From positions 1-47,312 of the forward strand of contig JAFLEF010000057.1 of the NCBI GenBank assembly GCA_017309115.1: a stretch of 47,312 bases of DNA, in the 5' to 3' direction. This stretch comes from Verrucomicrobiota bacterium (GTDB taxonomy: Bacteria > Verrucomicrobiota > Verrucomicrobiia > Limisphaerales > UBA9464). This document shows, piece by piece, positions 1 through 9,200 of the stretch (the first letter of the stretch is position 1; the number at the start of each line of letters is the position of its first letter). The notes below the pieces were generated by a model. It saw only the letters and a program-made list of their open reading frames with translations, had not been told where the DNA came from and searched no databases. Position numbers and translations under genes: made by a program.

Positions 1-124
1 TGCAAGAGCCGACGTTGGCGAAAGCCGGATGGGGGAAATCTCCATGTCCGGTTTGACGAGGGAGAGGAGTGCGGTGGTCATTGGTCCTCGGACCTCTCAT
101 CCCATCCACTCCTCTCTACTCTAC
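1..124 (+). mobile_element. Group II intron, 3' end (domains V and VI), partial
   Basis: Positions 22-54 fold as a domain V hairpin of 33 nt: the AGC triad at 23-25, a lower stem AAGCCGGAT pairing with GTCCGGTTT, a two-base bulge near 44-45, and a short upper stem capped by GAAA-like bases. Domain VI follows: GAGAGGAGTG (62-71) pairs with CACTCCTCTC (107-116), with a candidate branch-point A at 118. The intron should end at the AC of 123-124 (AY rule), leaving exon sequence from 125. The rest of the intron and any reverse transcriptase lie outside the window. Class cannot be fixed from 124 bases. Sequence 125-232 between intron and the protease stop shows nothing recognisable. Confidence 0.8.
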
Positions 125-232
125 CGGTTTGAACTACCTCGTTTTGGATCCGCTTTGGTGCCGGCTACGTGGCCTGGGAAAATGGGAAAGCGGTGGCATG
201 GCAGGTATGGCAACCGCACTCCCTAGTAGGGC

Positions 233-1618
233 TCAGGGTTTGGTGGGGGTGAAGGACATTTCCTTCAGCACCACTTGCCGCACGGTGGATAGGTTCGAGC
301 CGGTGCGGCTGGCGTAGCCGGCGGCCATTCCGGCGGTGAGCGCGGTCGCGGGCGAGGTGCCGGTGATCACCCAGGTGTTGCCTTGGAACGGAACGTAAGT
401 GACGCCCGGTGCCCCGATATCCACGTAGGATCCCCAATTAGCCCACGACATCGGTTCGCCTTGCTGGTTGACCGCGGTCACCGCGATCACATGGGGATCA
501 GCCGCGGGATAGTACGGCGCGGCCGTTCCCTGGTTTCCGGCGGCCACGAACACCAACCCTCCTTGTTCGGCGAAGGACGAGAGCGATTCCTGCAACATTG
601 GACTCGGTTCCGGACCACCCAGACTCAGGCTGAGAATGGACACACCGTCTTCGGCCGCCTGAAACACGGCGCGGGTCACGTCAAAACTCGTGGCGGTTTC
701 GTTGGCGCCGTAGGTGTTGTAGAGGCGCAACCGGACCGTGGAACCGTCGGCAGACGTGTCGGTGAGCGAAACGCCCCGGAGAAATTCCTCGGCCATGGCC
801 GTGCCGTGCCAGATGCCGGGATCGGTCGAGGCGCCCGAAACCAAATCCGTTCGGGACAACACGAAAGCCTCTTTGTCGCCCGAGAGCGGTTGGGCGGCGG
901 TATCAATGATCCCGACCACGGTGTTCTTGCCGTCCGGGGAAACTTTGGGTTTCAGCGGGGCGGCCGGGTTGCTGACGGTTCCGGAGGTGGCATCCACGGT
1001 GGTGGGCGCTTCCCAGCGGTAATTGTTTTCCACCGCCGCCACGTCGTCGGTGAGGGCGGCGATGGTTTTGCGGGCGGCTTCGGCGGCCTCGGGGGTTTCA
1101 AACTGGAGGCGGTACGCGTTGAGTTTGGCGACCTTGCCCAGGATTTTACCACCCACCAGTGCCGCAATCTCCTCAATGGTGCGCTTGGCTCCGGGCTTCA
1201 AGCGGACCACCAGCTCGTTTTTGATCCGACCCGGCCTAGTGTCCTCGGCTTGGATGCGTTGGGTGGCCCGATCGCGATCCGACGAATAAATGTAGAGCCG
1301 CGCCGGGCCATTCGCCTGCGGTTGCAGGGAGAAATTCAATCCGCCCAACAGCCGGCGCAGGGCATCGGCGGGGGCGAGGTTGGTGAAGGTGGCCTGAATG
1401 GGTCGGTCCACACCGGGTTCGAGGAACACTTCCCACCCGGTTTTGCCGGCGATTCGGCCGAGTACTTGGGTGAGGGGCCAGCCGGGAATCCGGGCATCTA
1501 CGCGGCTGGAAGGGGTGGGCCAGGTCAGACCCGCCCGCACTGGCGCCTCGGCTGCATGACCCCAGCTGCTGCTCAACGTGAGCAACACCAGCAGCAGACA
1601 GTGAATCCTTCGGCACAT
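233..1618 (-). CDS. Secreted subtilisin-like serine protease (S8) with N-terminal STN-like and I9-like domains
   Basis: A 461-residue exported endopeptidase. The start at 1618 is chosen because it opens a clean signal peptide (MCRRIHCLLLVLLTL, cleavage near GHA-AEA); the frame stays open further upstream to 1786 but that part looks non-coding. Residues about 35-115 resemble a secretin/TonB short N-terminal (STN) domain, about 130-200 an inhibitor-I9/fervidolysin-type propeptide, then the S8 catalytic domain. Visible triad: Asp in VGIIDTA (about 239), His in WHGTAMAEE (about 271), Ser in GTSPATA (about 422), with the oxyanion Asn in VAAGN. The Ser motif GTSPA differs from the usual GTSMA. It is divergent from the DUF1552 gene, sharing a 166-bp intergenic region. 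Substrate unknown. Confidence 0.85.
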   Translation of the reverse strand: MCRRIHCLLLVLLTLSSSWGHAAEAPVRAGLTWPTPSSRVDARIPGWPLTQVLGRIAGKTGWEVFLEPGVDRPIQATFTNLAPADALRRLLGGLNFSLQPQANGPARLYIYSSDRDRATQRIQAEDTRPGRIKNELVVRLKPGAKRTIEEIAALVGGKILGKVAKLNAYRLQFETPEAAEAARKTIAALTDDVAAVENNYRWEAPTTVDATSGTVSNPAAPLKPKVSPDGKNTVVGIIDTAAQPLSGDKEAFVLSRTDLVSGASTDPGIWHGTAMAEEFLRGVSLTDTSADGSTVRLRLYNTYGANETATSFDVTRAVFQAAEDGVSILSLSLGGPEPSPMLQESLSSFAEQGGLVFVAAGNQGTAAPYYPAADPHVIAVTAVNQQGEPMSWANWGSYVDIGAPGVTYVPFQGNTWVITGTSPATALTAGMAAGYASRTGSNLSTVRQVVLKEMSFTPTKP

Positions 1619-1784
1619 GCGACGTGTTCGAATGTAGGTCAAGACTCGGGCGGAGGCACGGAGGTTTCGCGTGCTGGGAAATAAACAACGGTCCCCGGCA
1701 TTGGTCGCAGATTTTTCCCGAATTTCCGGCTGCTCGCTTGCGTACATAGGACGCAAACGTACGATTCGTTTGTAAAGGCCGATC

Positions 1785-3155
1785 ATGCACCCCCGAATTC
1801 ATCTCCCTCGTCGGACCTTCTTGCGTGGCTTGGGCACGCTGATGGCTCTGCCTTATCTGGAATCCATGGCCCGGGCGAGTGGGGTCAGTACCGGGTCCGC
1901 GGCGACGGGTGGCGCGGGTGGTGCCTCGACGTTGCCTCGGCGAACTGCGTTCATTTATGTGCCCAACGGGGCCAACATGGCGGATTGGACTCCGGAAGCC
2001 TTGGGAACCGATTTCAAACTGCCTTACATCCTCGAACCGCTGGAATCGGTGCGTTCCGACGTCCTGGTGCTAAGTGGATTGACCCATGACAAGGCCCGGC
2101 CCAACGGCGATGGAGCCGGTGATCATGCCCGGGCCTCGGCGACGTTTCTGACGGGTATGCAGGCCCGGAAGACGGCTGGAGTGGACATTCGGGTGGGAGT
2201 TTCGGTGGATCAAGTCATCGCCCAAAAGGCCGGCGACCAAACGCCGTTCCGGTCGATTGAGCTGGGCTGTGACCGGGGACAGTCTTCGGGTTCGTGCGAT
2301 TCCGGCTATTCCTGCGCGTATCAGTTCAATATCGCCTGGCGAACACCGACGGCTCCGATGCCGCCGGAAACGAAACCCCGGCAAGCCTTCGAACGCCTCT
2401 TCTCCACAGGCAATCCGAAGGAGACCGCCGAAGTGCGAGCCCGGCGGAAAGAATACCGCCGCAGTGTCTTGGACTTTGTTTTGGAAGATGCCCGTCAGCT
2501 GGGCGCGCAGTTGGGCAAGACTGACCAGCGCAAGTTGGACGAGTATCTCACCTCGGTTCGCGATCTGGAACGCCGGATTGAAAGCGCCGAACGAGTGACC
2601 GCCCAGTTGCCGCCCAACGCGTTTCCCGAGGGGGCACCGGCCAGTTACGAGGAACACGTTCGGCTGATGTACGACTTGATGGTGTTGGCCTTCCAGACCG
2701 ACACGACACGCGTGGCCTCCTTCATCGTGGCCCACGACGGCAGCAACCGGCCCTATCCGTTCATCGGGGTCAATGACGGGCACCACGATCTGTCGCATCA
2801 CGGCAACGACGACGAGAAGAAGAAGAAGATCGCTAAGATCAACCGCTTCCACATGGAGCAGTTCGCCTATTTCCTGAAGCGCATGAAGGAAACCCGGGAA
2901 GGGGACGGATCGCTGCTCGATCACTCGATGATCGCTTATGGCTCGGGCATCGCCGACGGCAATGCCCATGCGCACTCCGACCTGCCGGTCCTGCTGTGCG
3001 GTCAGGGCGGCGGGACCATCACAACCGGCCGCCACATCCGGGTGCCCAAGGAAACGCCGATGTCGAATCTGTTCCTGGAAATGATGGATCGCATGGGGCT
3101 GCAGGAGACTCGGTTCGGCGACAGCACGGGTCGGCTGACCCAATTGAAGGCGTGA
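1785..3155 (+). CDS. DUF1552 family Tat-exported protein
   Basis: 456 residues, full length for the DUF1552 family, which is abundant in Planctomycetes and Verrucomicrobia and often sits near cytochrome-type DUF1592/DUF1588 proteins (none here). The N-terminus PRRTFLRGLGTLMALPYLES is a twin-arginine-like signal, suggesting folded export. Typical family phrases are visible: FIYVPNGANM near residue 60, LSGLTHDKARPNGDGAGDHARASATFLTG around 100-130, and a C-terminal DHSMIAYGSGIADGNAHAHSDLP that recalls sulfatase/alkaline-phosphatase-like folds. Biochemical activity is not established for the family. The gene is followed by a clear intrinsic terminator. Confidence 0.9.
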   Translation: MHPRIHLPRRTFLRGLGTLMALPYLESMARASGVSTGSAATGGAGGASTLPRRTAFIYVPNGANMADWTPEALGTDFKLPYILEPLESVRSDVLVLSGLTHDKARPNGDGAGDHARASATFLTGMQARKTAGVDIRVGVSVDQVIAQKAGDQTPFRSIELGCDRGQSSGSCDSGYSCAYQFNIAWRTPTAPMPPETKPRQAFERLFSTGNPKETAEVRARRKEYRRSVLDFVLEDARQLGAQLGKTDQRKLDEYLTSVRDLERRIESAERVTAQLPPNAFPEGAPASYEEHVRLMYDLMVLAFQTDTTRVASFIVAHDGSNRPYPFIGVNDGHHDLSHHGNDDEKKKKIAKINRFHMEQFAYFLKRMKETREGDGSLLDHSMIAYGSGIADGNAHAHSDLPVLLCGQGGGTITTGRHIRVPKETPMSNLFLEMMDRMGLQETRFGDSTGRLTQLKA

Positions 3156-3197
3156 CGCCGGAAACGCTCCGAACCATTCTGTTCGAACGATAGCCAG

Positions 3198-3226
3198 GGA
3201 GGCCCACCGGCCTCCTTTTCCTTTTC
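3198..3226 (+). terminator. Rho-independent terminator of the DUF1552 gene
   Basis: GGAGGCC (3198-3204) and GGCCTCC (3209-3215) form a 7-bp GC-rich stem with a CACC loop. TTTTCCTTTT follows directly. It lies 43 bp after the DUF1552 stop and abuts the first possible start of the HAD gene, which argues for a downstream start for that gene. Confidence 0.85.
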
Positions 3227-3250
3227 ATGACCTCGGGATTGACCTCAACG

Positions 3251-3901
3251 ATGGCGCCCTATGCGGCGGTGATATTCGACATGGACGGCGTGCTGGTGGA
3301 CAGCGAGCCGCAGCATGAGCGGGCGTTTCGCGAGGTTTTCGCCGACCTGGGGTACGGCGACCGGCATGGTATTCATTTCCCGGATTACTACGGTCGGTCG
3401 GATCGGGCGCTCTGGCTGGATTTCATGGCGCAACATCAGCCGCCCCAACCCCTGGAAACGCTGACCCGTCTGAAGGAGGATCGGTTGCTGACCCTGCTGG
3501 CGGCGGAGGAGCCGATTTTCGAGGGCGTGCCGGACCTGGTCGCGACGCTGGCCAGTCGGACCCCGCTGGCGGTGGCGTCAGGGTCGACCCACACCGTCAT
3601 TCAGGCCGTGCTGTCGATGCGGGAGTTGCGCCGACATTTCCCGGTCGTGGTGAGTGCCCAGGATGTGCTGCGGGGCAAACCCGATCCGGACATCTTCCTG
3701 TTGGCCGCCCAGAAACTGGGGGTGGATCCGACGTCCTGCGTTGTGGTGGAGGATTCGGCTGCGGGAGTCACGGCTGCCCGGGCGGCTGGAATGCGGGTCA
3801 TTGGGATTACCAATTCCCTGCCGGCGGAGCGACTGAGCCACGCCCACGCGGTGGTGCAGGATTATGACGAGCTGGGGCGGTTGTTGCTGGGAGTCAGCTG
3901 A
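3251..3901 (+). CDS. HAD-superfamily hydrolase, subfamily IA (beta-phosphoglucomutase/phosphatase-like)
   Basis: 216 residues with all HAD motifs: I, FDMDGVLVDS (nucleophile Asp and acid Asp two residues later); II, ASGS; III, Lys in RGKPDPDIF; IV, VVVEDSAAGVTAA. The alpha-helical cap between motifs I and II is of the C1 type seen in sugar-phosphate phosphatases and beta-phosphoglucomutases. The start at 3251 is preferred because motif I normally begins 6-10 residues from the N-terminus and 3227 lies right at the upstream terminator; an ATG at 3227 would add eight residues. Neither start has a convincing ribosome site. The stop codon is inside the first AGCTGAG repeat. It lacks phosphonoacetaldehyde-hydrolase hallmarks, so it is unlikely to be PhnX. 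Confidence 0.85.
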   Translation: MAPYAAVIFDMDGVLVDSEPQHERAFREVFADLGYGDRHGIHFPDYYGRSDRALWLDFMAQHQPPQPLETLTRLKEDRLLTLLAAEEPIFEGVPDLVATLASRTPLAVASGSTHTVIQAVLSMRELRRHFPVVVSAQDVLRGKPDPDIFLLAAQKLGVDPTSCVVVEDSAAGVTAARAAGMRVIGITNSLPAERLSHAHAVVQDYDELGRLLLGVS

Positions 3902-3925
3902 GAGCTGAGAGCTGAGAGCTGAGAG
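3896..3925. repeat. AGCTGAG heptad repeat, 30 bp
   Basis: Four AGCTGAG units in tandem ending in AG. The identical 30-bp string occurs at 19213-19242, 46961-46990 and 47119-47148, and an inverted 23-bp version at 19376-19398. The first unit supplies the stop codon of the HAD gene. Confidence 0.9.
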
Positions 3926-3935
3926 GTCGGAAGAG

Positions 3936-4027
3936 GGTAGGGCGACGCTCTGCGGAGCGGTTCCCGGGTGGACTGCTGATGCGTGATTCGCCGGGATGCG
4001 AACGGCTCGGTGGAACCTCGCCCTACC
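3936..4027. repeat. MITE-like palindromic repeat element
   Basis: Terminal inverted repeats GGTAGGGCGA (3936-3945) and TCGCCCTACC (4018-4027) bound about 90 bp with no reading frame. The internal GCGACGCTCTGCGGAGC recurs at 46794-46810 near the right intron, showing an interspersed family. It sits between convergent genes. Confidence 0.65.
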
Positions 4028-4063
4028 GGGATGCGGGGAGGGCGGGAGAGCGGAACCGGTTGG

Positions 4064-4110
4064 AAAGAAAAAACCCGGTCGATGGACCAGATTGATCCTT
4101 CGACCAGGTT
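4064..4110 (-). terminator. Rho-independent terminator of the prepilin-like gene
   Basis: On the minus strand AACCTGGTCGA pairs with TCGACCGGGTT (11 bp with one G-T) around a 17-nt loop, followed by a T-rich run (complement of 4064-4073). It lies 27 bp after the stop of the minus-strand gene. Confidence 0.85.
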
Positions 4111-4137
4111 GTTTTGAATCGAGTCAGAGCTCCTAAA

Positions 4138-4974
4138 CTACCGACGTACGGTCGTGTTTCGTGACAGCCACTTGGCGTCGACCAGGGAATTTCCGGCCGG
4201 AATGTTGAGGGCAACCGTGCCGTTATAGCGCACCGGCGGTTTGATCACCGTTCCTACCCAGCGGTGGATTTCGGCGTGGCCATCCGCAAACGATAGGCCG
4301 GCAGCCCCGTTATGGTAGGCGGCTGGCATGTCGATGATGTTGCCCGACCTAGCCCCTTCCTCAACCATTTGAACTGCAAAGGCCGCGTCGTTGATACTGT
4401 CCGAGTGCTCATCAATGAAGACGAAGGTCTGGGCGGAACTCACGATGTCAGATTCCTTGGCGTAAGTCCGGTACGTCGGAGCTGGCAGCCATTGGCCGAA
4501 GTCGAAGACTTGGCTCATGGACATGCTGCGGATACGCGGGGTAAAGCGGCCATTGGCTCCGGGGATTCGGCCAATGGCGGCGCGGTCAGCAGGGCACTTG
4601 TAAATTGAGAAGGATTGACCGGCGTACTTGAAGAGCGGGCCGTTGGTGATGAACCGGTTATTGGTCTGGGAGGCGTCACCGGGGAAGTCCAGGCTGCCTT
4701 CGATCCAGATGACCCGGCGATCCACCGCCGGCATGTTCAAGGAAGCCACCAGCAGGTCATTGTGATCTCCGGCGTACAACTTCCAAGCCAGCATCAATTG
4801 CTTGTTGTTGTTCATGCACGTGATGCCTTGGGCCTTGGTCTTGGCCTTGGCCAGCGCGGGCAGCAGCATGCCGGCGAGGATGGCGATGATCGCGATGACA
4901 ACGAGCAATTCGATCAGGGTGAAGCCGTACTTCATTCCCAAACGACGTCCTGAAATTTGAATAGGTGCAGTCAT
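4138..4974 (-). CDS. Prepilin-type N-terminal cleavage/methylation domain protein (DUF1559-like)
   Basis: 278 residues beginning with a type IV pilin/type II secretion pseudopilin leader: a basic leader, then [17 protein letters not shown] with Glu at +5, and the [13 protein letters not shown] extension typical of Planctomycetes-Verrucomicrobia paralogue families. The C-terminal part ends with the H-x-DG phrase [16 protein letters not shown] usual for this family. The role is probably a surface or pseudopilin-like protein processed by a prepilin peptidase; no secretion genes lie nearby, so it is a stand-alone paralogue. An alternative start at 4935 (MKYGFTLIE) would shorten the leader to four residues and is less likely. 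Confidence 0.85.
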   Translation of the reverse strand: MTAPIQISGRRLGMKYGFTLIELLVVIAIIAILAGMLLPALAKAKTKAQGITCMNNNKQLMLAWKLYAGDHNDLLVASLNMPAVDRRVIWIEGSLDFPGDASQTNNRFITNGPLFKYAGQSFSIYKCPADRAAIGRIPGANGRFTPRIRSMSMSQVFDFGQWLPAPTYRTYAKESDIVSSAQTFVFIDEHSDSINDAAFAVQMVEEGARSGNIIDMPAAYHNGAAGLSFADGHAEIHRWVGTVIKPPVRYNGTVALNIPAGNSLVDAKWLSRNTTVRR

Positions 4975-5376
4975 GTTTCCACTAATTGGATGGCTTTTAA
5001 AACTGTCTGCGTGAACCGCGGAAAGTCAATCTCGCGGAGGCGAAGCGGCGAGAATTCTTCGCGGCCCGTTGGCGGGGCGAATGACGCTTTTGACTCGAAG
5101 AAGGTGTCGCCCGTGGAGGGGGAGAAAACGAATCTGGAACGTAGGAAAACAGGAAGAAGAGCGGGAGCGGGAGGGGGAGAGTGGGGAGAAAGTGGGACGG
5201 GGAGACGAGGGGGATAGTGCGGGAAGTCGCGAAGCGTTTGGACTGCGCCAACCCTCTGGCGCTTTGGGGCGTGTCGAGGGCAGGTGGGGGTTGGAGTACC
5301 AATGGCATTCGGATTTACCGTGCCATCCGGCTGCCTTAGCTGCGCCGGTTCGTTTCGTTCGCTGGGCCCGGGCAAT
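4975..5376. other. Non-coding region with repeat fragments
   Basis: About 400 bp between two minus-strand genes without a credible gene. It holds a small inverted repeat TCTCGC/GCGAGA (5030-5035, 5048-5053), a purine-rich stretch at 5117-5200 beginning AATCTGGAACGTAGGAAAAC that recurs near 42800 and 39045, and at 5229-5269 a copy of the hairpin repeat that is tandemly amplified at the right end of the window (GACTGCGCCAACCCTCTGGC core). The frames open here are shadows of the purine-rich composition. Confidence 0.7.
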
Positions 5377-6090
5377 TCACCAAATCCCCAGTGCCTGGAG
5401 CTGTCGGGTGGCGGCTTCGGCCCAGCCTCGGTTGGCGGCGGGACTGGCGGGGCTGGGATGTAGGATTTGTCCGATCCGGATGGGGGCACCGGCGGTCAGG
5501 ACCTCCCGGGCTCGATCAGCCGCAAACCCGCCAACGCCAATGACCCATTCGGGCTGCAGCACGCGGATCACCTCGGCGAGATGACGATCGCACGCGGCGT
5601 ACAGGGGTGTCGTTTCGGCGGCGGGTAGTTTGTCGGGCGTGAGATTGGCTCCCGTGGCGGACAGGAACGCCAGCGGGCAGTAGTTGAGAACGAAGTGTTC
5701 TTCGAAGAAGTGTTCCGGCGTTCCGAATCGTTGAGCGAAGAGGCCCCAGAGTCGTCGCCCACTGACCTCCGACCGCGGACACGCGAAGCCTTCAATCGGA
5801 CGCTTGGGGTGTTGTTCTTGGGGTGTGCGGACGGAGTCGGGCAGCTTCAGCCAGTCGCGCACCGTGGCGACTTCGCCGAAGGGAATACCGGTCTGCACCA
5901 TGCCGAAGGGACCGGGGTTCATGCCGACGAAGACGATTCGCTTCCGGGGTTTCCCATACTGTTCCAGATACGCTGTTTGAACGTCGCCGGCGTATTCCAG
6001 CGGCCGATAGACGTGGGCCACCGGCGGACTAAAGGCCAGCCGGGCCGTGGCGCGTCGCAGCGCGTCATTGGCGGAGTGCAGATCGGACAT
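5377..6090 (-). CDS. Single-strand-selective uracil-DNA glycosylase, SMUG1 type
   Basis: 238 residues matching bacterial SMUG1 (UDG family 3). Motif 1 is GMNPGPFGMVQTGIPFG, where the Asn and Pro-Gly shape the catalytic pocket. Motif 2 is HPSPASPAANRGW, carrying the His and intercalating loop. It excises uracil and oxidised pyrimidines such as 5-hydroxymethyluracil from DNA in base excision repair. The start at 6090 is preferred over the longer frame (6126): it gives the family length and has a GGAG 11 nt upstream. It is divergently oriented to the sigma-factor gene. Confidence 0.88.
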   Translation of the reverse strand: MSDLHSANDALRRATARLAFSPPVAHVYRPLEYAGDVQTAYLEQYGKPRKRIVFVGMNPGPFGMVQTGIPFGEVATVRDWLKLPDSVRTPQEQHPKRPIEGFACPRSEVSGRRLWGLFAQRFGTPEHFFEEHFVLNYCPLAFLSATGANLTPDKLPAAETTPLYAACDRHLAEVIRVLQPEWVIGVGGFAADRAREVLTAGAPIRIGQILHPSPASPAANRGWAEAATRQLQALGIW

Positions 6091-6240
6091 CTGGACAACG
6101 CTCCGAGGTTGCGAGCCAAAGCTCAAGCGTCAGCCATTCGGGAACGGGCTGGCTGTGCCCAGGCCGACGTCGCAGATTTCCCGGGGCCGGTTGTCCCTTT
6201 TGGCCCATTCGGGGAATGAACGGAGTGAAGAGAGGATTCA

Positions 6241-9200
6241 ATGAACGACTGGCAACTACTCCGTGATTATGTGGAACGACACTCCGAGGCAGCCTTCGAG
6301 GAATTGGTTCGACGACATTTACCGATGGTTCGATCGGCGGCGTGGCGTCAAGTGCGCGACTCTGAACTCGCGGAGGAGGTCACGCAGGCCGTCTTTCTGT
6401 TGTTGGCCCGGAAAGCGTCGGACCTCCGCCCGGGTGTCATCCTCCCCGGATGGCTGCATCGAACTGCTTGTTTGGTCGCGCGGCGGACGGGGCGAGATGA
6501 GGTTCGACGGCGCCAACGGGAACAGGAGGCGATTCCGATGACTGAGCCTGATCTGGACGAGAGCCGCTGGAGCCAACTGACCGCTCAGTTGGACGCCGCT
6601 CTCGATCAACTGGGGACGTCGGATCGGGAGGCTGTGGTCCTGCGGTATCTGCAACAACGATCCTTTCGCGAAGTCGCCGACGTTTTGGGAATCACAGAGG
6701 AGGCTGCGAAGAAGCGAGTGACGAGGGCGGTGGAGCGGTTGCGGTCTGGTTTGTCCGAGCGTGGTGTGGTGGTCTCCGGCTCGGCGTTGACTGCGGCGAT
6801 TGCCGCCGATGTGATGACGGCCCAGGCCAGCACCGAACCGTTGGTGGGGGCCATTCTGCGGGCCAGTCGAGGCGATCTTACCCTGCTTCATCCGAGGGCA
6901 GCCTCTCTGGTGGAAGGCGTGCTGCGGGATTCGGCGCGGACCCAACTGAGCTGGGGAATCGTGACGGTGACCGCGAGTCTCCTGTTACTCGTGGGCTTTG
7001 TGGCAGGAATCGCCTCCTTTTCGGATCAGAGATCGAGCCCCAATGCCGCCCCGGTGGAATCGTCCGTGGTGGAGGCTACAGAAGCGGCCGAGTCGGCGGT
7101 AGTACGACCGAGCTGGGACGGAAGGGCGCTCGTCGTGCGGATTTTGGACTCCGAGACGGGTCAACCACTGGAGGGAGTCGCGGTGCAATGGGTTGCCCAT
7201 GGGTCGACCCGATTGGTAACTGATCGGACGACGGACGACGCCGGTGAGGTGGCGTTCAGTTATCCCGACCGACCTTTTGAAGGGATGACGCTGCAGGCCT
7301 TCCAGCCCGGACGGGTACCCTGGATGAAATTCTGGAACCGGGCACACGCGCCCGCGCTGCCTTCCACAGTTTCGGTTCAGCTTCGGACGGGCGTTCCGGC
7401 TCAGGGCCGAATTGTCGATTCCAGCGGTCAGCCGATTGGGGGCGCTCGGGTGCATTTCACAGGACGCGGGCTGCATTGGGAAACCAATGAGGAAGTGTCC
7501 TATCGGGGGTTGGTGCCACCGGCAGTTACGGATACGGCGGGCGGGTGGATTGCCGATTGCTTTTCGCCCGACGAGAAGGGGATATCGGCCTACGTCGAAC
7601 ACCCGGGATTTGCGGCTCAGATATTTGTGGGAAATCTGGTGGGCGGTACCAACCTAGTGTGGGTCATGGTTCCCGGCCTTGCCTTCGAGGGAAAGGTAAC
7701 GTCCGAGGCGGGGGAATCGGTCGAAGGCGCCAAGGTCACGCTACGATCTCTGGACGCAGGGGTGCCCGATGCTCAGGCAACAACCGACAAAATGGGTCGC
7801 TACAGGTTTCCGCGGGTACTCCGAGGCAGTTATGAGCAGACCGTCCTTGCTGAAGGGTTTGCTCCCCATCGGCAGGCGCGACTCTTGTCCCACGACGACT
7901 TGGAGGACGAGGTCGTCCTCCAACCTTGGCCCAGCTTCGGAAATCGGCCCGTTCGGATTCGGCTGGTGAGTTCGACGGGAGGCTGGTTGCGCAATAGCCA
8001 AGTGCGGTTGGTGGATGGGGATGGAAAATGGGATTACACGACGAATTTGCCGCCCGTATCTCCCGACGGCTGGTGGGAATGGTCGGGTGGACCTGACACG
8101 GCAATTCCCCTGGTGTTCGCAGCTTACGGGTACCGCCCGAAAACGATTCAGGTTCATGGAGGCATGGCAGAACAGGAAGTGGTCCTGGAAGCCGTGCCGA
8201 AGATCTTGGTGAAGGGAACGGTGACGGACCGGGATTCTGGGGAACCGATCCCTGACTTTAGGGTATATCAACTAACGGGTTCCCGGAGTTTGGTAGCTGA
8301 AGGGACACTGGGACAATTTGCCTTCCAGGCGGATCAGGGGGCTTTGGCCTCCTATTCAGCGCTAAATCCGAAACGAACGCCCGAAATACTGGTTCGGGCT
8401 AACAGGTACCAGGAGCAGCGATTTTCCCTTCCTGCGGCAACGAATGGCGAACTTTCAATTCACTGTGCGTTGGTCCCAGAAGAACGGGTGCAGGGAGTGG
8501 TGTTACTCCCGGACCAGCGACCGGTGGCGGGGGCTGAGGTTGCCTTCTTGGGTGAGAGGATTGGGTTCTTTCAGCATGAACCGCACACCTTTGGAAAGAT
8601 TTCCCTGGGGGCAGGAACATCCGGGAGCACAGTCCAAACGGCGGCCGACGGTGCCTTTGAAATCGTTCGAGCCGTTGATGCTTCGCGGTTGTCCGTGGTG
8701 CATCGGGATGGCTGGGCGAACGTCGCCGTGGATGATGTTCGCCAAGCGCCGGTGATCTTGCAGCCGTGGGGTCGAGTTCAAGGAGTGGTTCGCATCGGAG
8801 GGGAACTTTGGCCGGGGGTCGCCCTTGTGTTGGCCCCGGCCACTTCGGAAGTACCTGCCCTCCGCTACGAGTTCGAAACGGTGGCGGATGGGTCGGGGCG
8901 TTTTGAGTTCCCTCGGGTGCCACCCGGGAAGGTTCGACTCATGGTTCAGAAATCAGGACGGTGGACCGGGGTTTCGACCCATCCTTTGGATCTGGTGGTC
9001 ACTGCGGGTGCAACTACGCAGGCGGTCTGGAATCAGGGCGGGTATCGGGTTCGAGGATGGGTTCGACCCCGGACGGACCGACCAGTAGTGGCTTGGGACC
9101 GTTCTCCAATCCTCCTCGTGCTCAAGTCCGGTGACGTCATCGCCCCTTCGCCCGAGAATTCGTTCGGGACCTTCTGTGATGAATCAGGGCGCTTCGAGTT

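Noticed and set aside
383-1684. 433-codon plus-strand frame opposite the S8 protease
   Set aside because: Antisense shadow; the minus strand carries catalytic motifs in order, the plus frame shows none.
3251-3901. Phosphonoacetaldehyde hydrolase (PhnX) to complete the PhnW pathway
   Set aside because: The HAD protein has a beta-phosphoglucomutase-type cap and lacks the PhnX cap Lys context. It is also 6 kb away and on the opposite strand.
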